Source: Pseudomonadota bacterium (GTDB lineage Bacteria > Pseudomonadota > Alphaproteobacteria > Rhodobacterales > Rhodobacteraceae). From it: a stretch of DNA of 63,054 bases. The notes below the pieces were generated by a model. It searched no databases. It was not told the DNA's origin and saw only the letters and a list, made by a program, of their open reading frames with translations. The position numbers and the translations under genes are program-made. The stretch spans positions 1-63,054 of the forward strand of contig CAUJIU010000028.1 of the NCBI GenBank assembly GCA_963205075.1, written 5' to 3'. Shown in pieces: positions 51,395 to 59,764 of the stretch (position 1 is the stretch's first letter; every line of letters begins with the position of its first letter).

Positions 51395-51901
51395 TTACAG
51401 CTCCTCGCCGCGGATCTTCGCGACGTCCTTGAAGAAGAATGAGATGGCTTGCAGCAGCATCAGGAAGATGCCGAGGCACATTGTCAGCTTGATCGGCGCG
51501 ATATAGGGGCGCCATGCGGTCGGGCTGCGCTCGGAATATTCGATGGAATAGGCCGTGCTCTCGACCGCGCCGTAAAGCAGCACGCCCAGATAGAACAAGA
51601 GCGCAAAGACCGAGATCGCATCCATCCAGGCCTGCTGTCGCGGCGACCAGCGGTGATAGAGCAGGTCCATGCGGACGTTGGAGTCGAGCTGGAGCGAATA
51701 GGGCCCGCCCAGCATGTAATAGGCGACCATGATGAACTGCGCCATTTCCAGCGTCCAGATCGATGGCCAGGGTGTCACTTTCGAGATCGACGACCAGATC
51801 AGCACGGCCATCATCGCAAACAGCAGGTACATGGCGAACCTGCCGACCCGGTAGTTGAACGCATCGACCATCCGGACATAGGCCCTTATCCAGCGCGGCA
51901 T
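51395..51901 (-). CDS. TRAP transporter small permease (DctQ)
   Basis: 168 aa with four membrane helices (FAMYLLFAMMAVLIWSSISK; LEMAQFIMVAYYMLGGPYSL; AISVFALLFYLGVLLYGAVE; PIKLTMCLGIFLMLLQAISF). LDSNVRMDLLYHRWSPRQQAW is typical of DctQ. One base separates it from the hydrolase gene upstream. Confidence 0.9.
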   Translation of the reverse strand: MPRWIRAYVRMVDAFNYRVGRFAMYLLFAMMAVLIWSSISKVTPWPSIWTLEMAQFIMVAYYMLGGPYSLQLDSNVRMDLLYHRWSPRQQAWMDAISVFALLFYLGVLLYGAVESTAYSIEYSERSPTAWRPYIAPIKLTMCLGIFLMLLQAISFFFKDVAKIRGEEL

Positions 51902-51902
51902 G

Positions 51903-52706
51903 TCAGGCGGCTCCTTTCGCTTCGATCTGGCTGATTTCGGTTACGGCCGCGGCGATCACATCGGCCAGCGCGCCCGCGACAGCCTGCTGGCTTTCGGGGC
52001 TGGCGATCAGATCGTTGCGCAATTCGAGCATCACGTTGCGCAGCCCGTAGGGATTGGCGTGCAGCTTGAGCGTATGGGTCACGTCATCGGCGGCGGAATA
52101 GGGCGCGTTCAGCTGGCAATCGAGCCCGAGATGCTGGCGTGCCAGCGACAGCATGCTCAGCGCCAGCGTCGGGTCGGCGTCGTGGATGATGCCCAGCTCG
52201 ACAGTGCGCGGCTGGCCGAACCAGACCGGCGTGAAGCTGTGCACCGTCACCAGCACCGGCCGCTGACCGCGCGCCATCATCCGCGCCATCATCTCGGCGA
52301 CCGCCCCGTGAAAGGGCAGATAGATCGCCTGCGTCCGCGCCAGCCGCTGATCGGCGGTCAGGCTGCTGTTGCCGGGGATCTCGTAGACCTCGCTGGACCT
52401 GGCCATGGCCGCGGGATGGTCCGGCGGGCGGTTGCAGTCGTAGATCAGCCGCGAGACATCGCTGCGCACCAGCGGCGCATCCAGCAGCCGCGACAGGTGC
52501 CGCGCCACCGGCAATGCGCCGGGGTCCCAGGCGATATGGGCCGCCCGCTCGTCTTCGGTCAGGCCGAGGGTGCCCCAGCGGTCGGGAAAGCGGTTGCTGG
52601 CATGTTCGCAAACCAGAAGCACCGGGCCGGCGGCGCCGATATTCTCGATCTCCACAACCTGATCTGCGTGGCGGGCCAAGGGCAGCAATCCCGAAGGTCG
52701 AATCAA
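51903..52706 (-). CDS. N-formylglutamate amidohydrolase family hydrolase
   Basis: 267 aa if the TTG at 52706 is used; a later GTG would shorten the N-terminus to VEIENIG. Family signatures: GPVLLVCEHASNRFP, LIYDCNRPPDHPAAM and VTVHSFTPVWFG. Canonical members (HutG) hydrolyse N-formyl-L-glutamate in histidine breakdown, using a metal. No hut genes occur here, so in this operon it could instead cleave another N- or gamma-substituted glutamate. First gene of the operon. Confidence 0.8.
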   Translation of the reverse strand: MIRPSGLLPLARHADQVVEIENIGAAGPVLLVCEHASNRFPDRWGTLGLTEDERAAHIAWDPGALPVARHLSRLLDAPLVRSDVSRLIYDCNRPPDHPAAMARSSEVYEIPGNSSLTADQRLARTQAIYLPFHGAVAEMMARMMARGQRPVLVTVHSFTPVWFGQPRTVELGIIHDADPTLALSMLSLARQHLGLDCQLNAPYSAADDVTHTLKLHANPYGLRNVMLELRNDLIASPESQQAVAGALADVIAAAVTEISQIEAKGAA

Positions 52707-52810
52707 ACTCTATGGTAACAGGCTCGCCATTGGCGCCGATTCAGTCAAGATCTTTTCGGATTTGTTTTTTCTGTTACAATCGTTTCTGCCGCGCCTTGTG
52801 GGAGCCCATC
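52707..52810. promoter_or_regulatory. Divergent promoter region with inverted repeat
   Basis: 104 bases between the operon and rpiR. Arms TGGTAACAG (52713-52721) and CTGTTACAA (52771-52779) match in 8 of 9 positions as an inverted repeat. A TACAAT (52775-52780) could be the -10 box for the regulator. These are candidate operators for the RpiR-type protein; no binding motif is known to me. Confidence 0.4.
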
Positions 52811-53683
52811 GTGACCCAGATCCCGACCACCACGCTTGAGCGTATCCACGACAGTTTTGCCAACCTCACGCCGGCCGAGCGGCAACTGGCCGCGCATATC
52901 CAGCGCAACTACCCGGTGGCCGGTCTGGCCTCGATCACCGCGCTGGCCAAGGAGGCCGGCGTCTCGGGTCCGACGGTGGTGCGGCTGGTGCAGAAGCTCG
53001 GCTTCAAGGGCTACCCCGATTTCCAGTCCGCCCTGCGCGGCGAGGTCGAGCAGCAACTGGTCTCGCCGCTGGCCAAGCACGACCGCTGGACCCAGGGCGT
53101 GCCCGACAGCCATATCCTCAACCGCTTTGCCCACGCGGTGCTGGGCAACCTGCAGGCGACGCTGTCGCAGATCGACCATGCCGAGTTCGATGCCACCGCC
53201 GCCCTGCTGGCCGATCCCGGACGGCAGATCTACGCCATCGGCGGCCGCATCACCCATGCGATTGCCGACTACTTCACCTCGCACCTGCTGGTGGTCCGGG
53301 GCGGCGCGCATCTGATCGACGCCGCCGCCGCCAACTGGCCCTCGACCCTTCTGGACATGAAGCCCGGCGACGTGCTTTTCGTCTTCGACATCCGCCGCTA
53401 CGAGAACAGCGTGTTGCAACTGGTGGAGCTGGCGGCCGCCCGCGGGCTGGTGGTGGTGCTGGTCACCGACCAGTGGATCTCGCCGGCCTCGGCCTTTGCC
53501 AGATACCGCTTTGCCGCCCATGTCGAGGCGCCCTCGGCCTGGGACTCCACCTCTGCCATCATGGTGCTGGTCGAGACCCTGATGGCGGCGGTGCAGAACC
53601 TGACCTGGGACACGACCAGCCTGCGGATGAAGCAGCTCGAAGACATCTACGCCAGGAGCCGGTTCTTCCGCCGCTCGCGCTAG
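52811..53683 (+). CDS. MurR/RpiR family transcriptional regulator
   Basis: 290 aa from the GTG at 52811, with GGGAG upstream. The long open frame upstream has no protein-like features. N-terminal HTH_6 domain ([37 protein letters not shown]), then a C-terminal SIS-type domain that in relatives binds phosphosugars or other ligands ([19 protein letters not shown]). Divergent from the operon it probably controls. Confidence 0.9.
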   Translation: MTQIPTTTLERIHDSFANLTPAERQLAAHIQRNYPVAGLASITALAKEAGVSGPTVVRLVQKLGFKGYPDFQSALRGEVEQQLVSPLAKHDRWTQGVPDSHILNRFAHAVLGNLQATLSQIDHAEFDATAALLADPGRQIYAIGGRITHAIADYFTSHLLVVRGGAHLIDAAAANWPSTLLDMKPGDVLFVFDIRRYENSVLQLVELAAARGLVVVLVTDQWISPASAFARYRFAAHVEAPSAWDSTSAIMVLVETLMAAVQNLTWDTTSLRMKQLEDIYARSRFFRRSR

Positions 53684-53811
53684 GATCCTCGCCGGGTGGC
53701 CCCGGGGGCCAGGTTGCGCTAGTTTCGCCCCGAGATGTTGATCTCGATCAGGTTCGAGCCGGCAGCCTTGACCTAGGCTGGCCGTCGAAACGTCGATTGA
53801 AAGGCGCAACT

Positions 53812-54519
53812 TTGGCCGCAAACGCCTTCACAACCCGCGGATTGACCAAGACCTACGGCAGCGGCCGCTCGGCGGTCCATGCGCTGCGCGGGGTCGATCT
53901 GGATATCCCCGAAGGCAGGATCGTGACCCTGCTCGGCCCTTCGGGCAGCGGCAAGTCCACGCTTCTCAACATCATCGGCGGGCTGGATCGCAGCACCGGG
54001 GGCACCGCGCATTTCCGCGACCGCCTGCTGACCGACATGACCGACCGCGAGCTGACGCGCTACCGGCGCGACCATGTGGGCTTCGTGTTCCAGTTCTACA
54101 ACCTGATGCCAAGCCTGACCGCGCGCGAGAATGTCGAGCTGGTCACCGAGATCGCCCGCAACCCGATGACCCCCGACGATGCGCTGGCGCTGGTCGGGCT
54201 GGGCGAGCGGCTCGACCACTTTCCGGCGCAGCTTTCGGGAGGCGAGCAGCAGCGGGTCGCCATCGCCCGCGCCGTCGCCAAGCAGCCCGATGTGCTGTTC
54301 TGCGACGAGCCCACCGGCGCGCTCGACAGCCAGACCGGGCGCGCTGTGCTCCGCGTGCTCAAGGACGTGAACGAAAAGCTGGGCGCGACGCTGGTGATGG
54401 TGACCCATGCCGCCGCCACCGCCGCCATGGCCGACATGGTGATCCACTTCGCCGATGGCGGCATCCGCGAGGTCGTCCACAACAAGACCCGCCTCGAGCC
54501 AGAGGAGATCGAGTGGTGA
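53812..54519 (+). CDS. ABC exporter ATP-binding protein (LolD/MacB-like)
   Basis: 235 aa from a TTG at 53812, preceded by GAAAGG; no ATG or GTG fits. Walker [19 protein letters not shown], signature [15 protein letters not shown], Walker [14 protein letters not shown]. Works with the FtsX-type permease that overlaps it by 4-7 bases. Substrate unknown. Confidence 0.9.
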   Translation: MAANAFTTRGLTKTYGSGRSAVHALRGVDLDIPEGRIVTLLGPSGSGKSTLLNIIGGLDRSTGGTAHFRDRLLTDMTDRELTRYRRDHVGFVFQFYNLMPSLTARENVELVTEIARNPMTPDDALALVGLGERLDHFPAQLSGGEQQRVAIARAVAKQPDVLFCDEPTGALDSQTGRAVLRVLKDVNEKLGATLVMVTHAAATAAMADMVIHFADGGIREVVHNKTRLEPEEIEW

Positions 54520-56879
54520 GCCCGCTTGGCCACAAGCTGATGCGCGACCTGTGGCGCATGAAGGGCCAGGTGGCCGCCATCGCCATGGTGATGGCCGTGG
54601 GCGTGATGCTGCTGGTGATGATGTCGGGGCTCTACAATTCGCTCGAAGAGACCCGCCGCGCCTATTACGAACGCTACCGGCTGGCCGATGTCTTTGCCCC
54701 GGTCGCCCGCGCGCCCGAGCGGCTGGCCGGCGAGATCGCCACCATTCCCGGCGTGGCGACGGTGCAGTCGCGGGTGGTGGGCTCGGCGCTGATCGCGCTG
54801 CCGGGGCTGGATCTGCCGGTGCAGGCCACCGCCGTCTCGCTGCCAGACCGCGACGCGCCGCGGCTCAACGCCATCTATCTTTCGGACGGGCGCCTGCTCG
54901 ACCCCGGCCACAGCGACGAGATCCTCTTGCTCGACGGGTTTGCCAAGGCGCATGGTCTTGGCCCCGGCGACCGCCTGAGCGCCACGATGAACGGGGCGCG
55001 GCGCAGCTTCCGGATCGTCGGGCTGGCCCAGTCGCCCGAGTTTCTCTACACCACCGCGCCGGGCGAGATGCTGCCCGACGACAGCCGCTTTGGCGTGATC
55101 TGGATGAGCCGCTCGGCGCTGGCGGCGGCCTATGACATGGACGGCGCCTTCAACGAGATCCTGCTGGGGCTGGCGCGCGGCGCCGATGAACAGGCGGTGA
55201 TCGACGCCACCGACCGGGTTCTGGAGGGCTATGGCGGCCCCGGCCCCTATGGCGTGGCCGATCAGTTCTCCAACCGTTTCATATCAGAGGAGATTTCCGG
55301 CCTGCGCGCCTCGGGGGCGGCGGTCCCGCCCATCTTCCTCGCGGTCGCGGCCTTTCTGCTCTACATCGTCGTCAACCGGATGGTGCAGGCCGAACGCGAG
55401 GAGATCGGCCTGATGAAGGCCTTCGGCTATACCAATCTCGAGGTCGGCGGCTTCTATTTCAAGCTGGTGATGACCATCGCCATCGGCGGCGCGGCGCTGG
55501 GATGCCTGATGGGCATCGCCGGCGGGCGGGCGCTGATCGGGGTCTACACCCAGTATTTCAAGTTTCCGTTCCTGATCTTCCAGCTCGACCCCAACGCCTT
55601 CCTGACCGGGGTCAGCTTCAGCGTGCTGTCGGCCTCGCTGGGGGGGCTGCTGGTGCTGCGGCAGGTCTTTGCGCTGACACCCGCCGCCGCCATGCGCCCG
55701 CCCGCCCCCGCCGATTACAGCCGCACGGGCCGCTTTGGCGCCTCGATCACCCGGTTTCTCGATCAGCCCAGCCGCATGGTGCCGCGCCGGGTGGCGCGCC
55801 AGCCGGGACGGATGATCGGGGCGGTGATCGGGATCGGCGCCGGCATGGCGCTGACCGTGGCGATGCTGGGGATCTTCTCCGGGTTCCAGCGCACCATAGA
55901 CCTGGCCTTCAACGTGGTTGACCGCAGCGATACCACGGTCAGCTTCATCTACCCGATGTCGCAGGACGTGGTCTTTGCCATCCGGCGGATGGAGGGCGTG
56001 ATCGAGGCCGAGCCGATGCGCAACGTCGCGGTGATCTTTCGCAACGGCCCGAACAGCCATCAGGGCGCGATAACCGGACTGGTCGACGGGTCGCGCCTCA
56101 CCCGCGCCATCGATGACCGCGTCGCCCCGGTGGCGATGCGCGAGGATGGCATCATCCTGACCAGCGCCCTGGCCAGGATCCTGGATGTGCAGGCCGGAGG
56201 AGAGGTGCAGGTCGAGGTGCGCGAGGGGCGCCAGCCGGACCTGGTGCTGCCGGTCGCGGCCATCGCCGAGTCGCTGATGGGGGCGCCGACCTACATGGAG
56301 ATCGGCGCGCTCAACCGGGCGCTGGGCGAGCCCGGCCGCGTGTCGGCCGTGGCGCTGCGCATTGACCCGGCCCATCGCGCCGCGGTCTATTCCGCCTTGC
56401 GCGACATGCCCGCCGTGGCCGGGGTGAGCCTGAAATCCGATGCCGAGGCGGCGTTCCAGAAGCAGATGGACCAGGGCGCGGGCGCCATGCGCTTCGTGAT
56501 GGGCGCGGTGGCCTTCGTCATCACCTTCGGCATCATCTACAACGCCGCCCGCATCGCCTTTGCCGAGCGTGCGCGCGATCTGGCCAGCCTGCGCGTTGTG
56601 GGCTTCACCCGCGCCGAAGCCGCCTTCGTGCTGCTGGGCGAACTGGCGGTGGTGGTCATTGCCGCCCTGCCCATCGGCGCGGTCGTGGGGCGGCTTCTGT
56701 CGGCGCTGATCGCCGAGGGCTTTTCGACCGATCTCTACCAGATTTCCGCCAAGGTCGGCCCGGAGGCCTATGGCGTCGCCATGCTGTTCGTGCTGGGAGC
56801 GGCGGTGTTTTCCGGCTGGGTGGTCAAGCGCGATCTGGACCGGTCCGACCTGGTGCTGGCATTGAAAACGAGGGAATGA
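54513..56879 (+). CDS. ABC transporter permease with duplicated FtsX modules
   Basis: 788 aa from the GTG at 54513 (a GTG at 54516 is as likely, overlapping the ATPase TGA). Eight membrane helices in two FtsX-like modules: helix near residue 20 and three near 275-385, then a helix near 440 and three near 650-780. Each module is separated by a periplasmic MacB-like domain. Acts with the ATPase and the HlyD protein. Confidence 0.88.
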   Translation: MVSPLGHKLMRDLWRMKGQVAAIAMVMAVGVMLLVMMSGLYNSLEETRRAYYERYRLADVFAPVARAPERLAGEIATIPGVATVQSRVVGSALIALPGLDLPVQATAVSLPDRDAPRLNAIYLSDGRLLDPGHSDEILLLDGFAKAHGLGPGDRLSATMNGARRSFRIVGLAQSPEFLYTTAPGEMLPDDSRFGVIWMSRSALAAAYDMDGAFNEILLGLARGADEQAVIDATDRVLEGYGGPGPYGVADQFSNRFISEEISGLRASGAAVPPIFLAVAAFLLYIVVNRMVQAEREEIGLMKAFGYTNLEVGGFYFKLVMTIAIGGAALGCLMGIAGGRALIGVYTQYFKFPFLIFQLDPNAFLTGVSFSVLSASLGGLLVLRQVFALTPAAAMRPPAPADYSRTGRFGASITRFLDQPSRMVPRRVARQPGRMIGAVIGIGAGMALTVAMLGIFSGFQRTIDLAFNVVDRSDTTVSFIYPMSQDVVFAIRRMEGVIEAEPMRNVAVIFRNGPNSHQGAITGLVDGSRLTRAIDDRVAPVAMREDGIILTSALARILDVQAGGEVQVEVREGRQPDLVLPVAAIAESLMGAPTYMEIGALNRALGEPGRVSAVALRIDPAHRAAVYSALRDMPAVAGVSLKSDAEAAFQKQMDQGAGAMRFVMGAVAFVITFGIIYNAARIAFAERARDLASLRVVGFTRAEAAFVLLGELAVVVIAALPIGAVVGRLLSALIAEGFSTDLYQISAKVGPEAYGVAMLFVLGAAVFSGWVVKRDLDRSDLVLALKTRE

Positions 56880-56885
56880 CAACTC

Positions 56886-58121
56886 ATGGCTAATCGCAGG
56901 AAACGCTCCCGTCTCGTGCTCACCGTGCTGGCCGCGGCGGTGATCGGCGGCGCGCTGACCTTCGCCTTCCGGGCCCAGCCGATGCTGGTCGATATCGGGG
57001 CGGTCGAGGTCCGGCCGATGATGTCGACCATCGACGAGGTCGGGCGCACGCAGGTGCGCAATCCCTACGTGGTCTCGACCCCGGTCGCGGGCCGGCTGCA
57101 ACGGGTCGAGGTGCGCCCCGGCGATGTGGTCGAGCGCGGCCGGACGGTGGTGGCGCACATGCTGCCCACCAATCCGGCCGCGCTGGACGTGCGCACGCGC
57201 GAACAGGCCCGCGCCGCCGTCACCGCCGCCGAGGCCGCGCTGCGGGTGGCGCAGGCCGACTTCAACGCCGCCAGCGCCAATGCCGACCTGTCGGCCTCCG
57301 AACTGGAGCGCACGAGGCGACTGGCCGCGCTCGATATCGTCAGCGACGCCGCGCTTGAACATGCAGAGCAATCCGCGCGCGTCGCCGAGGCCAATGTCGA
57401 TACCGCCAAGGCCGCCATCGCCATCCGCGAGGCCGATCTGGCCAATGCCCATGCCCAGTTGATCGGCTTTGACGATACCGGGCTGGCCAACGCGCTGGGC
57501 GGCGCCTCGCCTGACGCCTTCCCGCTCTATGCCCCGGCCGACGGGCGCATCCTGCAGGTGATCCAGCAAAGCGAGACCACCCTGCCCGCCGGCGCCCCGA
57601 TCATGGAGATCGGCAATATCGAGAATGACCTCGAAGTGGTGGTCGATCTGCTTTCGACCGATGCGGTGGCGATCCGGCCGGGCGACGAGGTGCTGATCGA
57701 GGACTGGGGCGGCGCAGGCGTGCTGAACGGCAAGGTCCTGCGCGTCGACCCCTTTGGCGTGACCCGCTTTTCGGCGCTTGGCGTCGAGGAACAGCGGGTG
57801 CCGACGGTGATCTCCTTCACCAGCCCGCCCGAGGCGCGCCAGGGCCTGGGCCACGGCTACCGCGTGGAGGCCCGCATCATCACCTGGCAGGATGACAGCG
57901 CCCTGGTGGTGCCCTCTGCGGCCCTGTTCCGCGATGGCGCGGACTGGCAGGTCTTCGTCATCGTCGAAGGCATCGCCACCCGGCAGACGGTCAGTGTCGG
58001 CCACAACAACGGGATCGAGGCCGAAGTGCTCGACGGGTTGAAATCCGGGGACCAGGTGGTGCTCTATCCCGGCTCGGGCCTGACCTCGGGCACCGCCGTG
58101 GCGCTGCGCAGCATTCAGTAG
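56886..58121 (+). CDS. HlyD family periplasmic adaptor (membrane fusion protein)
   Basis: 411 aa. One N-terminal membrane helix (LVLTVLAAAVIGGALTFAF), biotinyl-lipoyl-like domain split by an alpha-hairpin (residues about 95-200, ADLSASELERTRRL), then a beta-barrel domain. Links the exporter to the outer membrane or periplasm. No TolC-like gene is nearby. Its stop overlaps the convergent kinase-like gene by 7 bases. Confidence 0.9.
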   Translation: MANRRKRSRLVLTVLAAAVIGGALTFAFRAQPMLVDIGAVEVRPMMSTIDEVGRTQVRNPYVVSTPVAGRLQRVEVRPGDVVERGRTVVAHMLPTNPAALDVRTREQARAAVTAAEAALRVAQADFNAASANADLSASELERTRRLAALDIVSDAALEHAEQSARVAEANVDTAKAAIAIREADLANAHAQLIGFDDTGLANALGGASPDAFPLYAPADGRILQVIQQSETTLPAGAPIMEIGNIENDLEVVVDLLSTDAVAIRPGDEVLIEDWGGAGVLNGKVLRVDPFGVTRFSALGVEEQRVPTVISFTSPPEARQGLGHGYRVEARIITWQDDSALVVPSAALFRDGADWQVFVIVEGIATRQTVSVGHNNGIEAEVLDGLKSGDQVVLYPGSGLTSGTAVALRSIQ

Positions 58122-59032
58122 CCCACCGCCACCGCGCGCAGGTGGCGGGCGAAATCGGGCTGGCCCATCAGCGCCCGGCAGCGGGCGAAGCGGCGGGCGG
58201 CATAGGCCGCGAAATCGTCGGCCTGATTGCCATCGGCCAGCTGGATCAGCCCCCAGAGCGTCCAGAGCAGGTCGCACATGGCCTTGTAGATCACCATCCG
58301 CCCGCGATCGAACGGCGCCGGGGCGGCGCCGAAATAGGCGCGCAGCAGCGCATCGTCCTGCGCGGCATCGAACTCGCCCTCGACCGAGAGATCGCCCAGA
58401 TCCCACATCGGGTCGTTCATGCCCGAATATTCCCAGTCGACGATCCACATCCGTGCCCCGGTATCGAGGAAGTTCTCGCAGAGCGGGTCGCAGTGGCAGG
58501 GCACGAGCGCCACCGGATGCCGCGCCAGGGCCTCGCGCACCGCACCGGCCTCGGCCAGCACGTCGTGATAGCCCTCGGGCAGCGCCACCTCCTTGCCGTC
58601 CAGATGGCCCAGATAGCTGTCAATCATCGCGAACAGCTCGAAGCGGAAGGGAAACACCGCCCCGCTCCCGTGCAGCCGCGCGAAGGCCTGCCCGGCGCGT
58701 TCCGGCGCGCCGGGGCGGGTGCGGAACAGGTCCGGCGTCATGGTCGCGGCGTCCGGGACGAAGCGGGTCAGCATCAGGCCGGTCGCGGGGTCGTCATGGA
58801 CCACGTCGGGGCTGACGCCCGCCGCGGCGGCGGCGCGGGCGGCCACGGATTCATTGGCGCGGTCGATATAGGCCTCGGTCCCCTGACCGGGCAGGCGCAG
58901 CACCAGATCGCCGGCGCGGAACACCATGTTGGTCAGCCCGCCAAGCCGCTCCACGGGGCCGTCATGGCCCGCGCAGGCGGGCAGCCCCGCCATGGCCTGG
59001 CGCGCCAATGCAATATCGTCCCGTCTGGTCAT
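58115..59032 (-). CDS. Choline/ethanolamine-kinase-like phosphotransferase (APH family)
   Basis: 305 aa from the ATG at 59032. Phosphate-binding loop GGLTNMVFRAGDLVLRLPG near residue 32, catalytic HxDxxxxN as CHCDPLCENFLD, and WIVDWEYSGMNDPMWDLGDL with the metal Asp, all as in choline kinases such as LicA. Would phosphorylate an amino alcohol in the cytoplasm; aminoglycoside kinases share the fold. A second paralogue lies at 62200. Confidence 0.82.
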   Translation of the reverse strand: MTRRDDIALARQAMAGLPACAGHDGPVERLGGLTNMVFRAGDLVLRLPGQGTEAYIDRANESVAARAAAAAGVSPDVVHDDPATGLMLTRFVPDAATMTPDLFRTRPGAPERAGQAFARLHGSGAVFPFRFELFAMIDSYLGHLDGKEVALPEGYHDVLAEAGAVREALARHPVALVPCHCDPLCENFLDTGARMWIVDWEYSGMNDPMWDLGDLSVEGEFDAAQDDALLRAYFGAAPAPFDRGRMVIYKAMCDLLWTLWGLIQLADGNQADDFAAYAARRFARCRALMGQPDFARHLRAVAVGY

Positions 59033-59131
59033 TCCGTCGCTCCGGCCCACAGCGAACCGGGCTTCACACGCGGCCAGCCTCGGCTAGAGTGATGATGCAA
59101 CGAGACAGTTTGGCAGGCAAGGAGCCAGCGC

Positions 59132-59764
59132 ATGGCGGGCGGACATCACGAGGGCCTTCTGGGTGCGGTCTATGGTGCCGCGGGCGCCGAGGACGTGGCC
59201 AGGATCTACGACCAATGGGCCGGGACCTATGACGCCGAGATGTCGACCGCCGGCTACCGCCACCCGACCATCGGGCTGGCGCTCCTGTCGCGCCACCTGC
59301 CGCGCGGCGCGGGCCCGGTGCTGGATGCCGGCTGCGGCACCGGGCTGATCGGCGAGTGGCTCGGCATCATGGGCTATCCGCAGGCCGAGGGGCTGGACCT
59401 GTCCGAGGGGATGCTGGCGGTCGCTGCCGCCAAGAACAGCTACCGCGCCCTGCACCATCTGGCCCTTGGCGGGCCGCTGCCGTTTCCCGACGGCGCTTTC
59501 GCCGGCATCATCTCGGTCGGGGTGTTCACCACCGGCCATGTCGGCGCCGAGGCATTGCCGGAACTGATCCGCATCTGCAAGCCCGGCGGCGCCATGGTGC
59601 TGACGGTCAAGACCACGCTCTGGGATGGCGGCTTCAGGGCCCGGATCGACGAACTGGTCGCGGCGGGCCGGGTCCGCATCGCCGAAGTCACGGCGCCCTA
59701 TGTCTCGATGCCGGGCGAGGCCGGGACGGTGCCGAGCCTCGCGCTGGTGCTCAGGGTCGTGTGA
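59132..59764 (+). CDS. Class I SAM-dependent methyltransferase
   Basis: 210 aa with AAGGAGCC upstream of the ATG. The SAM loop is VLDAGCGTGLIGEWLG near residue 70, then GLDLSEGMLAVAAAK; the start contains IYDQWAGTYDAEMSTAGYRH, as in Williams-Beuren-type methyltransferases. Substrate not known. Its stop directly abuts the convergent oxidoreductase stop. Confidence 0.88.
   Translation: MAGGHHEGLLGAVYGAAGAEDVARIYDQWAGTYDAEMSTAGYRHPTIGLALLSRHLPRGAGPVLDAGCGTGLIGEWLGIMGYPQAEGLDLSEGMLAVAAAKNSYRALHHLALGGPLPFPDGAFAGIISVGVFTTGHVGAEALPELIRICKPGGAMVLTVKTTLWDGGFRARIDELVAAGRVRIAEVTAPYVSMPGEAGTVPSLALVLRVV

Noticed and set aside
55284..58448. 1054-codon minus-strand frame opposite the exporter permease and adaptor
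   Set aside because: Antisense shadow; the plus-strand ABC exporter genes are clear.
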